Shown here: positions 1 through 7,085 of the stretch, piece by piece
Position numbering within the stretch: the stretch's first letter is position 1
How the letters are laid out: the number at the start of each line of letters is the position of its first letter
From: a virus
Reading direction: 5' to 3' (one strand)
Virus record (IMG/VR): IMGVR_UViG_3300042402_005805
Coordinates: 1-25,698 of that record
DNA length: 25,698 nt
The notes under the pieces: model-generated
What the model was told of the DNA's origin: nothing
The model's input: only the letters and a program-made list of their open reading frames with translations
The model's database searches: none
Translations under genes and position numbers: made by a program

Positions 1-945
1 GTGGGAAGTACAATCAATGAGGGTGCAGGCGGAACTAGACATTGGGGATGGGGTAATAATGATATTGTTGCTCAACCTTGGGGACATGTTGCCAACATGT
101 ATTTCTATAACAGACAATTAAGTCTTGCTGAAATAACACAACAATACAATTATTTGGCTCCAAGATTTGTGGAACCGACACCAACACCTACAACAACAAC
201 TACACCAACAATAACACCAACTAATACTAATACACCAACACCGTCACCCACACCTAATATTATAACATCAAACCTACAACTACAATTATTACCAAGTAGT
301 TATGTTGGTTCAGGAACTGTTTGGGATACTTCAGTTGGAACAACTGATGCTACTCTATCTGGAAGCCCAACGTACAATATATCAAGTGGATTCACTTTCA
401 ACGGAACTTCATCTTATGGTAGAATACCAAGTGTTAATGGGGTAACAAACTTCACAAATTCTCAACAATATACGATTGAGATATGGTTCAATCCCGCAAA
501 TGGTCAACCAAACTTAGGTGAGGCTGAATTATTGGAGAAATGGAACTTAAATAATGAAAGTAGATATCCATATACAATACGATTTAATGAAAATACAAGT
601 AGTATGTTAGTTGCCGCTTATGATGGAAGTAATTTTCCTTCCGTTAGTGTAACAGGATTCCCCGTGAATACTTGGAAACAACTAGTTGCGGTGTTCGATT
701 TCGTTGGTGACACTCTAACAGTTTATAGAAATGGGGTATCAGGTGGAACTACAAGTTTAGTTGGTGTGGGACAAGTTAGTAATACGAGTCCTGTTGGTAT
801 TGCGGGTAGGGTTGCAGCAGGAACTGGTGCGTTACAAGTTCCATTCAAAGGAACGGTTGGAATAATAAGAATGTATGATACATCATTAACTGCACCTCAA
901 GTATTACAAAACTATAATGCCGATAAATCCAAATACGGACTATAA
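1..945 (+). CDS. LamG-domain (concanavalin-like) adhesion protein, 5' end cut by window
   Basis: The reading frame is open from the first base, so this is the C-terminal part of a longer protein and the GTG at position 1 is probably not the real start. Residues 1-56 look like the end of one LamG/laminin-G-3 type jelly roll (MYFYNRQLSLAEITQQYN is the usual last strand and helix). Residues 59-86 are a Thr/Pro-rich linker. Residues 87-314 form a second LamG-like domain, with the typical core at FTFNGTSSYGRIP and EIWFNPANG and the closing GIIRMYDTSLTAPQVLQNYN. LamG domains bind glycans or glycoproteins, and tandem copies on a phage suggest a tail fibre or capsid-surface adhesin that touches the host envelope; that role is inferred. 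It is followed by another likely surface protein at 971. I am confident of the fold and less so of the exact virion location. Confidence 0.75.
   Translation: MGSTINEGAGGTRHWGWGNNDIVAQPWGHVANMYFYNRQLSLAEITQQYNYLAPRFVEPTPTPTTTTTPTITPTNTNTPTPSPTPNIITSNLQLQLLPSSYVGSGTVWDTSVGTTDATLSGSPTYNISSGFTFNGTSSYGRIPSVNGVTNFTNSQQYTIEIWFNPANGQPNLGEAELLEKWNLNNESRYPYTIRFNENTSSMLVAAYDGSNFPSVSVTGFPVNTWKQLVAVFDFVGDTLTVYRNGVSGGTTSLVGVGQVSNTSPVGIAGRVAAGTGALQVPFKGTVGIIRMYDTSLTAPQVLQNYNADKSKYGL
175..258 (+). repeat. Thr/Pro-rich low-complexity linker coding region
   Basis: Degenerate ACA/CCA-rich DNA encodes a Thr-Pro linker (residues 59-86 of the first gene) between two LamG-like domains. It is probably an extended flexible spacer and a likely recombination point for swapping adhesin modules. 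Confidence 0.7.
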
Positions 946-949
946 AAAC

Positions 950-957
950 ATATTTAT
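950..957 (+). promoter_or_regulatory. ATATTTAT late-promoter-like octamer
   Basis: An exact ATATTTAT lies 13 nt before the ATG at 971, in the short gap after the LamG gene. The same octamer recurs before most transcription units here on their coding strand. Function is inferred from position. Confidence 0.5.
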
Positions 958-970
958 AAAATAAAATAAA

Positions 971-2245
971 ATGCCAAATTTACCAATATCCCAATTACCA
1001 TTAGCAACATCAGGACAACCTGAATCTTTGATGGCTATTGTAAACTATGATGTAGACGCATCAGGAATAACTAATAAAATATATTTTTCAGCATTGACTG
1101 AACAATTTTCAGGTTCGTCAGGAACATCAGGTTCAAGTGGTACTTCAGGAAGTTCAGGTTCTAGTGGTTCATCAGGAACATCTGGCTCGGGTGGTTCGTC
1201 AGGAACATCAGGTTCAAGTGGTTCATCAGGAACTAGTGGTAGTTCAGGTTCAAGTGGTACTTCAGGTTCATCAGGTACTTCTCCAACAGGGTTAGTTGCT
1301 TCTAATTATGTAGTACAATCTTATTTATCAAGCAACCAAACAATACCCACAAGTTCGGATACAATAGTTCAATTTGTTGACGATTTTGATCCAAATGGTT
1401 GGTGGGATGCTTCAACATATAGATTTACTCCAACTGTTGCTGGATACTATAGTATAACTGTAGAAATTTTATGGAATAACGGTACTATAGCGACCAATCA
1501 ATATAATACTCAAATTCGTAAAAATGGTAACCAGACATTTATTTGGCAAAATCAAATAACAACTGAAGTTGGACTTAGCCAGGGTAATACCAAAATAATC
1601 TATTTAAATGGATCTACAGATTATCTTGATGTTACAGTATTTAATGGTAATTCTAGTAATACTGATATTGTTGGGAGTGCAAATCGTTCCACAAGTTATT
1701 TCTCAGCAGCTCTAATAGTTGGAGGTGGTACTTCTGGTACTTCAGGTTCATCAGGCACATCAGGTTCATCGGGTTTATCGGGTTCGAGTGGTTCATCAGG
1801 AACCTCGGGTTCTAATGGAACATCCGGTTCAAGTGGTAGTTCAGGTTCAAGTGGTACTTCAGGAAGTTCAGGTTTATCAGGAGTTACAGGAAGTTGGACG
1901 GTGACACCAGGAACTAATAACTACAGTTTTACAGTTGCTATTAATAACACATATAACTTATGGGTTCTTGGAAACATACCAAGTGGTATAATAGTTTATA
2001 ATGCTACCGTAAGCGTAACTAATAATAATGTACCTGTAATTGGTGTTCAGTATGCGTGGAATTATACTGGAGCGGGTAGTCCAATATTGTTAACAAGTAT
2101 ACCTGCACAGATTATAGGAACTGCGGGTGCAATATCCACAGCGTCACCACCTGTAGGTACATCTACAAATACATTTGTGTTTGGAATACAAAATAACACT
2201 GCTGAAAATGTTACGGTTAATTATGGATATTTGAAAATATCTTAA
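971..2245 (+). CDS. Collagen-like GXY-repeat virion protein with C1q-like domain
   Basis: Probable trimeric fibre or surface decoration protein of 424 aa. Residues 1-47 are a unique N-terminal region that could anchor it to the virion. Residues 48-104 are collagen-like G-X-Y triplets built almost only from GSS and GTS. Residues 105-252 resemble a C1q/TNF-type beta domain (YRFTPTVAGYYSI matches the conserved C1q core pattern). Residues 253-306 are a second GXY tract with occasional GLS and GSN triplets. Residues 307-424 are a beta-rich tail of unknown family. Collagen-like tracts followed by C1q-like heads form trimers in known proteins, which would place the globular parts at a fibre tip; this is inference. 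The ATG follows an A-rich leader with no Shine-Dalgarno. A 12-codon open stretch follows the stop in the -1 frame (see findings). The exact virion location is unknown. Confidence 0.8.
   Translation: MPNLPISQLPLATSGQPESLMAIVNYDVDASGITNKIYFSALTEQFSGSSGTSGSSGTSGSSGSSGSSGTSGSGGSSGTSGSSGSSGTSGSSGSSGTSGSSGTSPTGLVASNYVVQSYLSSNQTIPTSSDTIVQFVDDFDPNGWWDASTYRFTPTVAGYYSITVEILWNNGTIATNQYNTQIRKNGNQTFIWQNQITTEVGLSQGNTKIIYLNGSTDYLDVTVFNGNSSNTDIVGSANRSTSYFSAALIVGGGTSGTSGSSGTSGSSGLSGSSGSSGTSGSNGTSGSSGSSGSSGTSGSSGLSGVTGSWTVTPGTNNYSFTVAINNTYNLWVLGNIPSGIIVYNATVSVTNNNVPVIGVQYAWNYTGAGSPILLTSIPAQIIGTAGAISTASPPVGTSTNTFVFGIQNNTAENVTVNYGYLKIS
1112..1282 (+). repeat. Collagen-like GSS/GTS tract 1
   Basis: Nineteen consecutive G-X-Y triplets (residues 48-104), mostly GSS and GTS, one GSG, and no proline. 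Synonymous codons vary along the tract, so selection appears to act on the protein rather than on an identical DNA repeat. Confidence 0.85.
1727..1888 (+). repeat. Collagen-like GSS/GTS tract 2
   Basis: Second G-X-Y tract (residues 253-306), with GSS, GTS, GLS, GSN and GVT triplets, lying between the C1q-like domain and the C-terminal domain. DNA similarity to tract 1 makes intragenic recombination possible. Confidence 0.85.
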
Positions 2246-2308
2246 GTGGAGGAACATTTACTGTTCAACCTATAGTTGTTTAATAATTAGTTTCCCAAAA
2301 TAAAAATA

Positions 2309-2341
2309 TGAACAAGGAAAATTTTTAAAATACATTGTTCA
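2309..2341 (+). repeat. Inverted repeat next to promoter-like octamer
   Basis: TGAACAA (2309-2315) and TTGTTCA (2335-2341) form a perfect 7-bp inverted repeat with a 19-nt spacer. The right arm ends directly before the ATATTTAT octamer at 2342. It could be an operator or a weak transcript-end hairpin for the preceding gene; there is no U-tract. Confidence 0.4.
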
Positions 2342-2349
2342 ATATTTAT
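2342..2349 (+). promoter_or_regulatory. ATATTTAT late-promoter-like octamer
   Basis: Exact ATATTTAT, ending 4 nt before the GTG at 2354. If it acts as a -10 type late promoter, transcription would begin at about the start codon, giving a leaderless message. Confidence 0.5.
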
Positions 2350-2353
2350 CATT

Positions 2354-2707
2354 GTGGAATTTTTTATAAATCAAAATAGTGAATCCCCCCTCCTTTTAAT
2401 GCAGGTGGTAAACGATGGAAGGACAAATGCCTATCAGGTGTACAATGCGGAGTTGGACAATGCGGTTATTCGTTTTTCTATGAAGGAAGAAGCTACGGGT
2501 ATCATCAAGATTTTGGGTGGTAACGCATATATTACCAATGTGACACTTACGAATCCTGATGCTCCAACACAATATTACATTTACTACAAGTGGACAAAAA
2601 GGGACACGGCAAAAAAGGGTAGATACATCGGAGAGTTTTCAATTACAAACTCATTTGGTGAGTTAATTGCACCGATCAGAGAGACCCTTTATATCAACAT
2701 CATTTGA
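2354..2707 (+). CDS. Small beta-rich phage structural protein, unknown function
   Basis: A 117-aa protein that I do not recognise with confidence. It is rich in predicted beta strands, with a pattern (FFINQNSESPLLLMQVV, then VIRFSMKEEATGIIKI, ending in ETLYINII) that resembles the immunoglobulin-like or BppU-type N-terminal domains of phage baseplate and fibre proteins. The GTG start is chosen because the N-terminal INQNSESPLLLMQVV looks like part of the fold; the alternative ATG at 2399 would remove it. No signal peptide or membrane segment is visible. Its place between fibre-like genes and DNA polymerase, and its own promoter-like octamer 4 nt upstream, suggest a separately transcribed virion protein. 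Confidence 0.6.
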   Translation: MEFFINQNSESPLLLMQVVNDGRTNAYQVYNAELDNAVIRFSMKEEATGIIKILGGNAYITNVTLTNPDAPTQYYIYYKWTKRDTAKKGRYIGEFSITNSFGELIAPIRETLYINII

Positions 2708-2748
2708 CATCCTAAGGGATACTTCTTATACTTATTGGACAAGAGTAA

Positions 2749-2765
2749 TCTCAACTTAGTTGAGA
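2749..2765 (+). repeat. Hairpin in the leader of DNA polymerase
   Basis: TCTCAAC (2749-2755), loop TTA, and GTTGAGA (2759-2765) form a perfect 7-bp stem. It ends 27 nt before the polymerase ATG and lacks a following U-tract, so it is not an obvious terminator. T4 gp43 represses its own translation through a leader hairpin; an equivalent role here is only a suggestion. Confidence 0.4.
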
Positions 2766-2792
2766 GTATAATGTCTCAAAAAAAGTATTATT

Positions 2793-5615
2793 ATGGTATC
2801 ACAAAAAGAAATCGAAGAATTCCTCTTAGGTGAGGACCCTGAAAAATATATCGTAGCTCTCGAATACGATTACGCAACATCAAAGATTTACAAGATTATT
2901 CAGGACCCTGAAAAGGGAAAGATGATTAAACCCGATACATTTATTCCGTTTGCTTGGGTTGGTGATCTTCATAGTAAAAACTTTTATGGACGTGATAAGT
3001 ATCGTCAGAAACAAGCAATCACAGAACACGGGATTATAATTGAGAAGTTAGAGACGCACGGGGACCCCCGTTTGGAGTTGGGTCTTCGTTTCTTAATCAA
3101 AACAACCAAGACATATCAGAACCTTGTCAACTTCTTTAAGAATGGTGGGTTGGACCCCTGGGGACGTGATAATTCGGGAGTTATATCCATTTTACCTCCT
3201 GTTGAACAATATCTCGTGCAAAAACAGAAAAGATTGTTCAAAGGTTTTGAAGAATACGATGAGGTTCACCGATTTGTATTTGATATTGAGACCACGGGAC
3301 TTAACCCTAAGGTCGACAGGATATTCCTTATCGGAATGAAAGACAACCACGGGTTTGTTCATCTTTTGTCTGCACAAAATGAGGATGAGGAACGTGAAAT
3401 GATTAAAGATTTTTTCCGAACTATAGATGTATTAAAACCCACACTAGTCGGTGGTTATAACTCAGCATTCTTTGACTTTCCCTTTATTCTTACTCGAGCT
3501 CAGATTCTTGGATTGGACATTAAGAAAATTTCCAAAACCCTACATCCCGATCACCCGTTAAAACAAAAAGAAGGTATTTTAAAACTTGCCAACGAGATGG
3601 AACCTTATACTCAAACACAGATGTGGGGTTATAACATTGTTGATATTGCTCACGCGGTTAGACGTGCTCAGGCAATCAATTCTGACATCAAGAGTTGGGG
3701 TCTTAAATACATTACTCAATTTATTGGGGCTGAGAAAGAAAACCGAGTTTACGTTCAGGGTGATAAGATAGGTAAGATCTATTTTGAGAAGGAGGACTAT
3801 TACTTTAATCCCCTTTCGGGTGGATTCAAAAAAGTTGGAGATCCTGGAACTGAAAACTTGCAAACCAGATTCCCTGGCAAATTTGAAATAGTAAAAGGTT
3901 CATACCTTATCGAACGATACCTTGATGATGACTTGTATGAAACGATGATTGTTGATGGAGAGTTCAATCAAGCAAACTTCCTTCTTGCGAAATTAGTACC
4001 AACAACTTATGAGCGTCTTTCTACTATGGGTACTGCAACTCTGTGGAAAATGATTATGGCATCTTGGTCTTACAAACACAATTTGGCAATTCCAGCAAAG
4101 GGTGAGAAACGACCATTTACAGGTGGTCTTTCAAGATTACTACAGGTAGGATACTCGAGAGATGTATTAAAACTTGACTATTCTTCCCTGTATCCTTCTA
4201 TTCAGTTGGTTCACGATGTATTCCCAAAGTGTGATGTGACAGGTGCGATGAAAAGTATGTTGAAATACTTCCGTGATACCCGTATCAAATACAAAAACCT
4301 TGCGGAAGAATACTCAAAGACGGACCCAAAACTATCATCACAATATGGACGTAAACAGTTACCTATCAAAATTTTTATCAACGCGTTCTTTGGTTCCCTA
4401 TCAGCTCCTCACGTATTCCCTTGGGGTGATATGGATATGGGTGAACAGATTACTTGTACTGGTCGTCAGTATTTGCGTCAGATGATTATGTGGTTTGGTA
4501 ATCGTGGTTATGAGGCATTGGTTATGGATACGGACGGTGTTAACTTTGCGGTCCCTGAAGAAAGATATTCTTACAGATACATCGGTAAAGGACTAAATGG
4601 TCTTGTAATAAAAGGAAAGGAATATGTTGGGACTGAGGCGGATGTTGCGGAATACAACGACATTTTTATGAGGGATGAGATGGGTCTTGATACAGATGGA
4701 CAATGGCCTGCAACTATTAACGTTGCTCGTAAAAACTATGCCCTTTTGACCGATAAGGGTAAGGTAAAACTTACAGGTAATACCATCAAATCGAAAAGAC
4801 TTCAGACCTACGTTGCCGAGTTCTTGGATTCAGGTCTTCGTATGTTGTTGGATGGTAAGGGTCACGAATTCTTGGAGTCATACTATGATTATGTAGACAA
4901 ACTTTACAACAAAAAAATTCCAATAGCAAAAATTGCGAATAAAGCACGTGTAAAACAATCTGTTCAGGAATACAAACAACATATCACAAAAAAAACCAAA
5001 TCCGGTTCTTTTATGTCTCGTCAAGCTCATATGGAATTGTTATTGAAATCAGGTGTAAATGTAGGATTGGGTGATACGGTTTTCTATGTGAACAATGGTG
5101 AAAGAAAATCACACGGGGATGTTCAAAAAAAGGGTGATGTACTTCTCTTGAATTGTTATTTGGTAAACGAAAAAGACATTGAACAAAATCCTGATATGTT
5201 GGGTGAATATAATGTTCCTCGGTACCTGACGGCCTTCAACAAAAGAATAGAACCTTTGTTGGTTGTATTTTCTCCAAAAATCAGAGATGAAATTTTGGTC
5301 GAAGATCCTGAAAAGAGACCATATTTTACTAAGACACAGACACAACTTGTTCGTGGGTTCCCTCGACGCGATGGTGATCAAGATAATATTGATGAAGTAT
5401 TAACTTTGTCCGATGGTGAAATTGCTTTTTGGAGACACAGAGAAATTGACCCGTATTATATGTATCTTGATTCTACTATGGAACTAGTAAATGGTGAGTA
5501 TATTGCAAAAAATAAAGACCTGATATATGGAGATTATGAGGTCAAGACGCAAATTCCTAAGGATGAGTTGTATGAGATGGATGAAAACGGTGACTATTTG
5601 ATTTACTCTTTATGA
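2793..5615 (+). CDS. Family B DNA polymerase with 3'-5' exonuclease (T4 gp43-like)
   Basis: Replicative phage DNA polymerase of 940 aa, close to the T4 gp43 length (898 aa). The exonuclease domain has Exo I with D164 and E166 (FDIETTG), Exo II with D228 (YNSAFFDFP) and a probable Exo III YxxxD (Y376, D380). Polymerase motif A is DYSSLYPSI starting at D462. Motif B is KIFINAFFG with K526, N530 and G534. Motif C is MDTDGV with D579 and D581. A K-x-Y type motif follows (ARKNYAL). All metal-binding acidic residues are present, so both activities are expected. Motif C has Gly582 where most family members have Ser (DTDS). The gene has no ATATTTAT octamer upstream, unlike its late-gene neighbours, and has a leader hairpin instead, consistent with early or middle expression. 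Its 3' end overlaps the convergent gene at 5610 by 6 nt. Confidence 0.95.
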   Translation: MVSQKEIEEFLLGEDPEKYIVALEYDYATSKIYKIIQDPEKGKMIKPDTFIPFAWVGDLHSKNFYGRDKYRQKQAITEHGIIIEKLETHGDPRLELGLRFLIKTTKTYQNLVNFFKNGGLDPWGRDNSGVISILPPVEQYLVQKQKRLFKGFEEYDEVHRFVFDIETTGLNPKVDRIFLIGMKDNHGFVHLLSAQNEDEEREMIKDFFRTIDVLKPTLVGGYNSAFFDFPFILTRAQILGLDIKKISKTLHPDHPLKQKEGILKLANEMEPYTQTQMWGYNIVDIAHAVRRAQAINSDIKSWGLKYITQFIGAEKENRVYVQGDKIGKIYFEKEDYYFNPLSGGFKKVGDPGTENLQTRFPGKFEIVKGSYLIERYLDDDLYETMIVDGEFNQANFLLAKLVPTTYERLSTMGTATLWKMIMASWSYKHNLAIPAKGEKRPFTGGLSRLLQVGYSRDVLKLDYSSLYPSIQLVHDVFPKCDVTGAMKSMLKYFRDTRIKYKNLAEEYSKTDPKLSSQYGRKQLPIKIFINAFFGSLSAPHVFPWGDMDMGEQITCTGRQYLRQMIMWFGNRGYEALVMDTDGVNFAVPEERYSYRYIGKGLNGLVIKGKEYVGTEADVAEYNDIFMRDEMGLDTDGQWPATINVARKNYALLTDKGKVKLTGNTIKSKRLQTYVAEFLDSGLRMLLDGKGHEFLESYYDYVDKLYNKKIPIAKIANKARVKQSVQEYKQHITKKTKSGSFMSRQAHMELLLKSGVNVGLGDTVFYVNNGERKSHGDVQKKGDVLLLNCYLVNEKDIEQNPDMLGEYNVPRYLTAFNKRIEPLLVVFSPKIRDEILVEDPEKRPYFTKTQTQLVRGFPRRDGDQDNIDEVLTLSDGEIAFWRHREIDPYYMYLDSTMELVNGEYIAKNKDLIYGDYEVKTQIPKDELYEMDENGDYLIYSL

Positions 5616-5951
5616 GTTTTTCAAACCATCCGATGACATAATATACCATTTATCGATGATGTATCTTAACTCAACACAAGCACCGCTTGATAGTTCAATT
5701 TCATCATAAAGATCATCAATGGACGAGTCTTCATTATTATCCAAAATAATTACTTTTGTCATCGCTTTGATTGTTATGTGGTCGGTGGTATTGTGATCCA
5801 AATAGACCTTACATTCGGGAATATCTCGGCACACAACCACAGATTCTCCATTTGTGGTGTATTCCGAATTGTTTGTTACCACTAAGTCGGATGTTTTAAT
5901 CTCTCTACCTGCGATAATTTTTATGCTCGGTACAGATTTAAATGTTGTCAT
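5610..5951 (-). CDS. Small protein of unknown function, likely virion beta-structure
   Basis: A 113-aa protein, not assigned to a named family. The C-terminal part (SGACVELRYIIDKWYIMSSDG) follows a pattern common in beta-solenoid or fibre-tip segments of phage structural proteins, where a Val-rich strand is followed by W-Y-I and SSDG. The middle has an acidic run (DNNEDSSIDDLYDEIE). It starts 1 nt after the stop of the gp13-like gene and is surely co-transcribed with it. That suggests a neck- or head-associated accessory protein such as a decoration or whisker component, but this is inference. Its stop overlaps the polymerase stop on the other strand. Confidence 0.6.
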   Translation of the reverse strand: MTTFKSVPSIKIIAGREIKTSDLVVTNNSEYTTNGESVVVCRDIPECKVYLDHNTTDHITIKAMTKVIILDNNEDSSIDDLYDEIELSSGACVELRYIIDKWYIMSSDGLKNS

Positions 5952-5952
5952 T

Positions 5953-7059
5953 TTATATTACCATTATACTTGCTGGAAGTGCTCTGTATTGTAGTGACTT
6001 ATTTAGTGATTCTGCTTGATTGGCTTTCACTTCCATCATTTTATCCGGTCTCAGTCTCTCTAACCTTGCTGAAAGTTCCTCAAGAAGTTTCATCTTTTCG
6101 TCTTTTGCTTCGGTAAGAAGTGAGTCGTATTCCAATTGTAGTTCAGAATCTGGAGTTTTCAAGTTTCCACTATACTTTCCTCTCACACGACCCAAAGTTT
6201 CCTTAACATATGATGTAAACCAACGTCTTACCCAGTTTTGTGCAGGGGAGTTAAGTTCATCCCATCTTGTTTCATCAATAGGAATATCAGATGGTAGTCT
6301 AACTACGTCAGGATTTTTTGATAAACAATCTTCTCTATCTTCGGTATCGTAGTACCAATACCAAACACGATAGTCGTTTGTTGCTATATTTCCGAAATCA
6401 AATTTACCACCAGGTACGTTGTATAAATGAAGTGCTTTTGCGCCGCCTGGTAATGCTGTGATTCTGTAAGTCAAATCACCTGTAATCAATCTTCTCTTCA
6501 TTGTGATGTCTTGCATTCTCAACAAAATATCAAATGCTGGTGTGATAAAGTAATTACCCGTTGTACCCATTTGTGAGAAACCTGCGCCACCACCTAAACC
6601 AATACCTCCAAATCCACCCATAAATGGATCAAAGTAAGCGGCACTAAGTTCTGATCTCGCAAACCACAAAAGTTCGTTTACTTCACGACCTTTTGGAATT
6701 TCATAAATCTGTTGGTCAGCTACAAGATCAATATAGTCTTTTTTCAAGACACTATCACCACCCGCTTGTAGTCCTACTATTTTAGAGTATGCGTAAGTAT
6801 ATTGGGTTTCCCAATCCAAACTGCGGGTTAGAAAGGCTTTGGTTAAAGACTGAGTATCTAAGTCTAATCCGTATAATGAAGTCCACTGAGATTCGATTAA
6901 CCAATCATTTACATATTGTGCATAATCCTGAATTGCAAACTCCAACAAAGAGTCCATCATTTCATCTTCAACCTCTACACTACGAATTGGAGCACCTAAA
7001 AGGTGCTTGATTCTTGTGTATAATTTGGTCCTACCAGGTTCAGCAATTATTACAGCCAT
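5953..7059 (-). CDS. Neck / head-completion protein, T4 gp13-like
   Basis: A 368-aa protein, longer than T4 gp13 (309 aa). Residues 8-52 match the gp13 pattern: a helix containing KHLLGAPIRSVEVEDEMM, then LLEFAIQDYAQYV, aligning with the gp13 LRRLGAP...VE(V/L)T...I segment. In T4, gp13 and gp14 form the neck that closes the filled head and receives the tail. Residues 147-168 are an unusual Gly-rich insert (GGFGGIGLGGGAG) that is probably a flexible loop. The C-terminal 90 residues are strongly helical and charged (YDSLLTEAKDEKMKLLEELSARLERL). The gene is on the minus strand while its expected partner, gp14-like, is on the plus strand at 10489, separated by two non-structural genes. The promoter-like octamer lies 15 nt upstream. 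Confidence 0.75.
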   Translation of the reverse strand: MAVIIAEPGRTKLYTRIKHLLGAPIRSVEVEDEMMDSLLEFAIQDYAQYVNDWLIESQWTSLYGLDLDTQSLTKAFLTRSLDWETQYTYAYSKIVGLQAGGDSVLKKDYIDLVADQQIYEIPKGREVNELLWFARSELSAAYFDPFMGGFGGIGLGGGAGFSQMGTTGNYFITPAFDILLRMQDITMKRRLITGDLTYRITALPGGAKALHLYNVPGGKFDFGNIATNDYRVWYWYYDTEDREDCLSKNPDVVRLPSDIPIDETRWDELNSPAQNWVRRWFTSYVKETLGRVRGKYSGNLKTPDSELQLEYDSLLTEAKDEKMKLLEELSARLERLRPDKMMEVKANQAESLNKSLQYRALPASIMVI

Positions 7060-7074
7060 TGAAGTTATTTCTAT

Positions 7075-7082
7075 ATAAATAT
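7075..7082 (-). promoter_or_regulatory. ATATTTAT late-promoter-like octamer (minus strand)
   Basis: ATAAATAT on the plus strand reads ATATTTAT on the coding strand, 15 nt before the ATG of the gp13-like gene at 7059. It lies in the gap after the SOD-nuclease gene. Confidence 0.5.
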
Positions 7083-7085
7083 CAT

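Noticed and set aside
1112-1888. CRISPR-like or satellite array
   Set aside because: The repeats are coding G-X-Y triplets with varying synonymous codons and no unique spacers.
1719-1904. 61-aa plus-strand frame rich in Val, Gln and His
   Set aside because: It is the collagen-like GXY tract read in another frame; the regular repeat keeps the alternative frame open.
2246-2256. GGAGG resembling a Shine-Dalgarno sequence after the collagen-like gene
   Set aside because: No start codon or open frame follows at a useful distance, and no other gene in the window uses one.
3579-3863. 94-aa minus-strand frame inside DNA polymerase
   Set aside because: Lies wholly within well-conserved polymerase coding sequence and has no recognisable pattern.
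5608-5624. Bidirectional terminator between polymerase and the convergent gene
   Set aside because: The ACTC/GAGT stem is only 4 bp, although a short U-run follows; too weak to call.
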